This document shows, piece after piece, positions 6,537-10,736 of a stretch of DNA of 10,736 nucleotides; the stretch's first letter is position 1; the number at the start of each line of letters is the position of its first letter. Below the pieces are notes generated by a model that was not told the DNA's origin, did not search any database, and was given only the letters and a program-made list of their open reading frames with translations. Position numbers and translations under genes: made by a program. Origin of the DNA: Akkermansia sp. (lineage in GTDB: Bacteria > Verrucomicrobiota > Verrucomicrobiia > Verrucomicrobiales > Akkermansiaceae); assembly GCA_017379255.1 (NCBI GenBank), contig JAFNWZ010000359.1, positions 1-10,736 of the forward strand, in the 5' to 3' direction.

Positions 6537-7124
6537 TTAGTCCTGGGTGATGATGCCGGCGGGGATGGTGTGGGCATTCTGAGCCTGGCGCAGGTCATGC
6601 TCCTTGAAGAAGCCCTTGAGCGGGTGGTCGGTTGCCATAATCTTGTCCTGCAGGGTGATGAGGCCTTGCAGCAGCGCTTCGGGGCGGGGAGGGCAGCCGG
6701 AGATGTATACATCCACGGGAACAATCTTATCCACACCCTGCAGCACGGAATAGCTGCGGAACATGCCGCCGGTGCAGGCGCAGGCACCACAGGCAATGCA
6801 CCACTTCGGGGCGGGCATCTGGTCCCAGATGCGGCGCACCAGGGCGGCCATCTTGTAGGTGTTGGTGCCGCAGATGAACATGAAGTCGGCCTGGCGGGGG
6901 GCATAGCGGTTCACTTCTGCGCCAAAGCGGGAGATATCGTAGCGGGAACAGGAGGCAGCCATGTACTCAATGGCGCAGCAGGAGGTGCCCATGGGCATGG
7001 GCCACATGGAATACTTGTGCATCCAGTTAATTGCAGCTTCCACGGTGGTGTAGACGAAACCGCCGTCTGCATCCGGGTCACACATGAAGTTAGTCTCGAG
7101 TTCCTGAAGATTATCGCTGGCCAT
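6537..7124 (-). CDS. nuoB: NADH-quinone oxidoreductase subunit B (N2 cluster subunit)
   Basis: NuoB (195 residues from ATG 7124) carries [4Fe-4S] cluster N2, which passes electrons to quinone in complex I. The expected ligands are visible: the tandem cysteines C49-C50 in GTSCCAIE, C115 in CGACACTGG, and C144 in ISGCPPRPE. The segments RFGAEVNRYAPRQADFM and YSVLQGVDKIVPVDVYI are family hallmarks. Extra cysteines occur at 59, 85, 109, 112 and 117. The frame continues upstream to 7199, but that extension runs through the candidate promoter; an in-frame ATG at 7136 is the only serious alternative start. It is the first gene of a nine-gene minus-strand run. There is no nuoA upstream: the next gene is the divergent bamA. 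Confidence 0.96.
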   Translation of the reverse strand: MASDNLQELETNFMCDPDADGGFVYTTVEAAINWMHKYSMWPMPMGTSCCAIEYMAASCSRYDISRFGAEVNRYAPRQADFMFICGTNTYKMAALVRRIWDQMPAPKWCIACGACACTGGMFRSYSVLQGVDKIVPVDVYISGCPPRPEALLQGLITLQDKIMATDHPLKGFFKEHDLRQAQNAHTIPAGIITQD

Positions 7125-7166
7125 AATGGTGTACATACGGGGGTATAGCGCTGCCCCGCTCGCACT

Positions 7167-7194
7167 AGCATAGCGCATTTCGGGGGAAAGGCAA
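7167..7194 (-). promoter_or_regulatory. Candidate promoter of the nuoB-to-ahbAB operon
   Basis: On the minus strand TTGCCT (7194-7189) is followed after 16 bp by TATGCT (7172-7167), with further T/A just past it. The expected start lies near 7160, leaving a leader of about 36 nt to the nuoB ATG. This is the best sigma70-like match in the 180-bp divergent region between nuoB and bamA. The -35 and -10 boxes each deviate from consensus by two bases or fewer. No other minus-strand promoter is obvious inside the operon, where gaps are too short to judge. Confidence 0.45.
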
Positions 7195-7292
7195 GCCAAA
7201 TTTGGAAACGTGGTTTTAAAAAGTGGCGTATCGCGCGCGGTGTTATTTTGTGATGCTCTAATAAAATCTTGACGAAATGTAGACTAGCGTAT

Positions 7293-7296
7293 AGGA
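7293..7296 (+). promoter_or_regulatory. Shine-Dalgarno-like site of bamA (decides the start)
   Basis: AGGA lies 8 bases before the ATG at 7305, a normal spacing. It overlaps another in-frame ATG at 7296 and so argues against that start. It also argues against the in-frame TTG at 7269, which would put charged and polar residues before the signal peptide. Confidence 0.5.
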
Positions 7297-7304
7297 TGTC
7301 ACGC

Positions 7305-9899
7305 ATGAACAAGCCCAAAATGCACTGGAGTGCGGCGCTTACTGCGCTGGCATTGACAATGGCAGCGCCGGCTTATGGTCAGGAGTCAACAGGGGATCCA
7401 TTCCTGGATGCAATGATGATGGACCAGCAGGCTGCCAAGGAAGATGTGGTTCCTGCGGAAAAACCGCAGAGTAATGCTTTTGATGAGGCTGCGGCTCGTA
7501 CGGAAACGGCGGCAGGGAAGGCGCCGCAACAGGTGGAGACAAAGCTGGTTTCGGCGGCATCTGACACCCGGTTGCTGGATGAGGCTGATGTGCTGCGCGA
7601 GCTGGGACCCACGACGGGGCTCTTCCAGAACGATGCTTCCTTTGACGGCAAGCGGGTGGCCGGTGTGGAGCTTAGCTACACTGGTGACAAGGTTCTGCCG
7701 GATCAGCGTCTGCTGGACGTGGTGCAGACCCGCGCGGGGAGCGAGTATTCCTCAGTGCGGGTGAATGCTGACCTAGAGCGTCTGATTGAACGCAGCCTGG
7801 TGGATCCGGATGCCACGGTATCTGTGCAGCCGAGCGGAGATGCTGTCAAGGTGATTTTCAATGTGCGCTCCAGTAGCGTGATTGCCGGTGTGGGCTTTAC
7901 CGGCAACGAGGAGTTTGACGATGAGGATTTGCGAGAGACCTGCAAGCTGCAGCCTGGTTCTGTGCTCAGCGATACGACACTGGCAGCAGCGCGTGCCAAC
8001 ATCATCAAGGCATACCAGGAAGCCGGCTATCCCGATACGCAGGTGAGCTGGAAAGCCAATGCCACCGAGAACAAGACCTATAAGGACGTGGTGTTCGAGA
8101 TTACCGAAGGCCGGGAGGTGAGCATGAACACCATCGAGTTCGAAGGTAACACCGCCTTTGACGGCGAACAGTTGCGCCAGCTCATGCAGACCAAGGAGCG
8201 CGGGCTCTTTACCTGGTTCACCAAATCCGGACGCGTTGACCGCGAGCAGGTGGAGGATGACCTGGAGGCCGTGGTGAAGCATTACCGTAACTACGGTTAT
8301 CTGCGCGCCCGCCTGGCCAATGTGGAATACAAGACCAGCAATAATGCTGAAGGACGCCAGCGTCTGCATCTCAAGGTGACGGTGGAGGAAGGCCCCCGCT
8401 ACATGGTGCGCAACGTGAGCTTCGGCCCGCTTAAAGCTTATACCCAGGAGGAACTGGAGCCGGGGTTGAGCATGCTCAATGGTGATATCTACTCGCTGCA
8501 GAAGGTGTCTGACGACGTGACGATGATCCGCCGCTACTACGGCGCCAAGGGCTATGCCGATGCTGAGGTGCGCCCCGACATCAACGAGGCTGGCGTTGCA
8601 GAAGATGGTACGCATCTCATTGATATCCGCTACGAGGTGACGGAGGGTGAGCCATACAAGGTGGGCCGCATCAATGTGCGCGGCAATACCAAGACCCGCC
8701 AGCATGTCATCCTGCGCGAGCTGCCGCTCAAACCGGGAGAAAATCTCAACTCGGTGGACCTGGAGACGGCCAAGAAGCGTCTGGATAACCTGAACTACTT
8801 TGACCAGGTAGAGGTTTCCCAGGGGCTTTCCACCACCAGCGGCTACCGCGATATCAACGTGAATGTGCACGAGAAGATGACCGGCAGCCTGACGCTGGGT
8901 GTGGCGTTCTCCACCGTGGAAAACGTGTACCTCTACACCACGATAACGCAGTCCAACTTTGATGTCCGGGGCTTTGTCAACGGTGGCACCTTTGTGGGTG
9001 GCGGGCAGCGCCTGACGGTGAGCGGAAAACTGGGTACGGAATATACCAGCGCATCCATTTACCTGCTCGAACCCTGGTTCCTTGATCAGAAGCTGGCGCT
9101 GGGTAATGAGTTGTACTTCTCCAACTCCTCCTACATGAGCGATTATTATGAGCAGGAGAACTACGGCTGGGCAGTCTCGCTGCGCAAGGCTGTTTCCGAC
9201 CTCACCTCGGTGAAGTTTGAATACCGCCTGGAGCAGTACGGGATTGACACCAAGCGTTGGTCTCCCATCTTCTTCCAGGAACAGAAGGGTGACTACACCC
9301 GCAGCCATTTCCGCGTGAGCTGCGATTACGATTCCCGCGATTCCATGGTTACTCCGCGCAAGGGCGGCCACTTGGAAACCCACCTGGGCTACAGCGGTCC
9401 CGGCAGCACGGAGCAGACTTACAGCGTGGGTGTGAGCGGCTCGTATTACTATAATTCTTTCTGGGATTCCATCTTCAGCATCAACTTTGGTCTGGAGACG
9501 GTGGAGGCTGTATCCGGGGATAATGTGCCCATTTTTGAACGTTGCTACCTGGGTGGGCCTGCCAACCTCCGTGGCTTCCGTTACCGCGATGTGGGCATGA
9601 TTGATGAGGCTCTTTCCGGTGATGAAACCATGGGTGGCAATTCCTCTGCCTATGTGCAGTTTGAGGTGACTCTGCCTGTGGTGGAATCTGTGCGCTTTGC
9701 CATGTTTGTGGACATTGGTTTTGTGCATGAGGATAGCTTCGACTTTGCACCCAATGAACTGGCGGCAGACTACGGTATCGGTTTGCGTATCAACCTGCCC
9801 ATGGGGCCGCTGGCCGTGGACTACGCCATTCCGTTCAAGAGCGAGAACTGCGCAGATGACGATGGCCAGTTCCAGTTCTATGTGGACTACAAGTATTGA
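7305..9899 (+). CDS. bamA: Outer membrane protein assembly factor BamA
   Basis: The 864-residue product is an Omp85-family insertase that folds beta-barrel proteins into the outer membrane. A signal peptide (1-25, ending AYG before QE) precedes an acidic linker of about 90 residues that is longer than usual. Five POTRA domains follow, beginning near residues 118, 192, 272, 366 and 451; several carry the typical N-terminal strand followed by GN/G, and an internal Y..xGY helix. From about 535 the sequence alternates as in a 16-strand barrel. NLRGF (754-758) is the conserved (V/I/L)RGF motif of loop 6. The protein ends in VDYKY, so the terminal residue is tyrosine rather than the usual phenylalanine. 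It is about 50 residues longer than E. coli BamA. It is transcribed alone, divergent from nuoB, and is followed by a strong hairpin. I saw no clear promoter for it in the 7200-7300 region. Confidence 0.96.
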   Translation: MNKPKMHWSAALTALALTMAAPAYGQESTGDPFLDAMMMDQQAAKEDVVPAEKPQSNAFDEAAARTETAAGKAPQQVETKLVSAASDTRLLDEADVLRELGPTTGLFQNDASFDGKRVAGVELSYTGDKVLPDQRLLDVVQTRAGSEYSSVRVNADLERLIERSLVDPDATVSVQPSGDAVKVIFNVRSSSVIAGVGFTGNEEFDDEDLRETCKLQPGSVLSDTTLAAARANIIKAYQEAGYPDTQVSWKANATENKTYKDVVFEITEGREVSMNTIEFEGNTAFDGEQLRQLMQTKERGLFTWFTKSGRVDREQVEDDLEAVVKHYRNYGYLRARLANVEYKTSNNAEGRQRLHLKVTVEEGPRYMVRNVSFGPLKAYTQEELEPGLSMLNGDIYSLQKVSDDVTMIRRYYGAKGYADAEVRPDINEAGVAEDGTHLIDIRYEVTEGEPYKVGRINVRGNTKTRQHVILRELPLKPGENLNSVDLETAKKRLDNLNYFDQVEVSQGLSTTSGYRDINVNVHEKMTGSLTLGVAFSTVENVYLYTTITQSNFDVRGFVNGGTFVGGGQRLTVSGKLGTEYTSASIYLLEPWFLDQKLALGNELYFSNSSYMSDYYEQENYGWAVSLRKAVSDLTSVKFEYRLEQYGIDTKRWSPIFFQEQKGDYTRSHFRVSCDYDSRDSMVTPRKGGHLETHLGYSGPGSTEQTYSVGVSGSYYYNSFWDSIFSINFGLETVEAVSGDNVPIFERCYLGGPANLRGFRYRDVGMIDEALSGDETMGGNSSAYVQFEVTLPVVESVRFAMFVDIGFVHEDSFDFAPNELAADYGIGLRINLPMGPLAVDYAIPFKSENCADDDGQFQFYVDYKY

Positions 9900-9924
9900 T
9901 GCCCGCACGGGCCTGCTTTGAGGA

Positions 9925-9961
9925 AAACACCCCCGGTTGCCTGCTGCAACCGGGGGTGTTT
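9925..9961. terminator. Strong hairpin, probably a bidirectional terminator
   Basis: A perfect 16-bp inverted repeat, AAACACCCCCGGTTGC (9925-9940) and its complement (9946-9961), encloses a 5-base loop, CTGCT. It lies 25 bp past the bamA stop and 19 bp past the stop of the convergent gene at 9981. The stem is GC-rich with A/T at its base. The T run is short on both sides (TTT on plus, TTTT on minus), so termination is likely but the hairpin may also protect mRNA 3' ends. Confidence 0.88.
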
Positions 9962-9980
9962 CCGTGAGCTGGGAGCGGGG

Positions 9981-10736
9981 TTATTCGTCGTCTTCGCCCT
10001 GGTACTGGGACTGCGCGTTGCTCAGCCGCTCCTCTGCTATTCTCAGAAGCTTTTCAGCCTTGCGGGAATTGCCGGCTTTTTCCCAGGCGGAGGCAATCAT
10101 TTTCTGGATTTCCACTTCCTTCTTCAGTTTGAAGAAATCGCCGCCGCCGGATTGCACATGCTTATCGAAGAGCTTTTCGGCATCCTTGGCCAGGGTGCTC
10201 CAGGCGCGGGCGGGGGCGTCATCTCCCAGCAGGTTCATGTACTGGGAAAGTAATTGCCCGAAAATGTCGCCGCGCTTGGTGTATTTCTTGAGCTGTTTGC
10301 GGTAGAGCGTGGCCATGCCGGTCAGGTTGTTGGCCTCCTTGTAGGTTTCTGCCTGGCGTCCGACGGCGCTGAGGACAAGGTCTGCCCGGTCATCTCCACC
10401 GCGTTTGTTCAGCTGGCTCATGGAGCGCCGCATGGCCATCTGCTTGCTGGCGGCGTTCTTGCCTGCCAGCAGGTACTTGTCCTCCACCTCTGCGGCAAGG
10501 TCCAGTAATTCGGAGTTCTTCTTGCTCAGGCGGATGAGGTCGGTGTCAATCTTGCGCCAGGTGGAAACGGGCGGCAGGTGTTCCTTGTCATGTCCCAGAA
10601 TCTTGATGTAGTGCGCCCAGGAAACGGTTTCGTTCGGGAAGGCATTGGTCACAAAGCGGGCGGAGCTCTGTGCCTCGGTCACGCAGCCGATGCGCACCAG
10701 GTAATTGGCCAGTACCATGGCATCTGCCGCAGGTAC
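9981..10736 (-). CDS. Helix-rich (TPR-like) protein of unknown function, 5' end beyond window
   Basis: The frame is open from the right edge to a TAA at 9981 (about 251 residues seen). An ATG occurs at 10718, but the reading frame continues upstream without a stop, so I treat this as the C-terminal part of a larger protein. The sequence is charged and predicted almost entirely helical. Stretches such as MATLYRKQLKKYTKRGDIFGQLLSQYMNLL, and MIASAWEKAGNSRKAEKLLRIAEERL near the end, look like tetratricopeptide-type helix pairs. The C-terminus is acidic (GEDDE). There is no signal sequence or membrane helix in the visible part. It is convergent with bamA and shares the hairpin at 9925-9961. I do not recognise the family and assign no function. 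Confidence 0.75.
   Translation of the reverse strand, partial: VPAADAMVLANYLVRIGCVTEAQSSARFVTNAFPNETVSWAHYIKILGHDKEHLPPVSTWRKIDTDLIRLSKKNSELLDLAAEVEDKYLLAGKNAASKQMAMRRSMSQLNKRGGDDRADLVLSAVGRQAETYKEANNLTGMATLYRKQLKKYTKRGDIFGQLLSQYMNLLGDDAPARAWSTLAKDAEKLFDKHVQSGGGDFFKLKKEVEIQKMIASAWEKAGNSRKAEKLLRIAEERLSNAQSQYQGEDDE

Noticed and set aside
5346..7148. 600-residue plus-strand open frame across nuoB, nuoC and the lipoprotein gene
   Set aside because: It is a complement shadow: it crosses three well-supported minus-strand genes and has no recognisable domain.
7269..7295. TTGACG...TATAGG as the bamA promoter
   Set aside because: The spacer is only 15 bp, the -10 match is poor, and the transcript would start almost at the ATG. 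The nearby TAAAAT at 7262-7267 has no -35 partner.
7773..9908. 711-residue open frame antisense to bamA
   Set aside because: It lies fully opposite a clear BamA, is histidine-, valine- and glycine-rich without family motifs, and mirrors the third-position bias of the real gene.

Overview
The window looks like chromosomal DNA of a Gram-negative, moderately GC-rich bacterium. An outer membrane is indicated by a full-length BamA and a lipobox protein. The MEP isoprenoid pathway, complex I subunits and a siroheme decarboxylase-like protein point to an anaerobic or facultative lifestyle. The combination of a Mini-III-type RNase, a B. subtilis ExoA/APE1-type AP endonuclease, a fused AhbA-AhbB-like protein and starts without Shine-Dalgarno sequences would suit Verrucomicrobiota (Akkermansia-like). 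That placement is an inference from general knowledge, not a database result.

Layout: (1) Bases 1-919, minus strand, hold most of an AAA/DUF4143-type ATPase that runs off the left edge. It has its own consensus sigma70-type promoter (TTGACA-16-TATAAT). Immediately upstream of that promoter lie about 2.4 copies of a 34-bp direct repeat (982-1063). (2) Bases 1159-7124, minus strand, form one tightly packed run of nine genes. In transcription order: nuoB, nuoC, a lipoprotein gene, a Mini-III-like RNase, an ExoA-type AP endonuclease, a spermidine-synthase-like methyltransferase-fold protein, an FtsB/DivIC-like protein, ispE, and a fused ahbA-ahbB-like gene. Gaps are 7-26 bp, or the genes overlap. 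A candidate promoter lies upstream of nuoB. (3) bamA runs divergently on the plus strand (7305-9899). (4) A perfect 16-bp-stem hairpin at 9925-9961 separates bamA from a convergent, helix-rich protein of unknown function that enters from the right edge (9981-10736).

The nine-gene run mixes respiration (NuoBC), RNA processing, DNA repair, cell division, isoprenoid synthesis and tetrapyrrole chemistry, so it looks like a housekeeping transcription unit rather than one pathway. The nuoBC pair has neither nuoA nor nuoD next to it, so complex I genes must be split over the genome. None of the nine starts has a Shine-Dalgarno sequence; several instead have a C-rich CCGCC just before ATG. Both flanking genes with visible starts (the ATPase and bamA) do have purine-rich sites.

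I see no clearly new multi-gene system. The best leads are the iteron-like repeats next to the ATPase promoter, the asymmetric AhbA-AhbB fusion, the very short Mini-III, and the C-rich start contexts.
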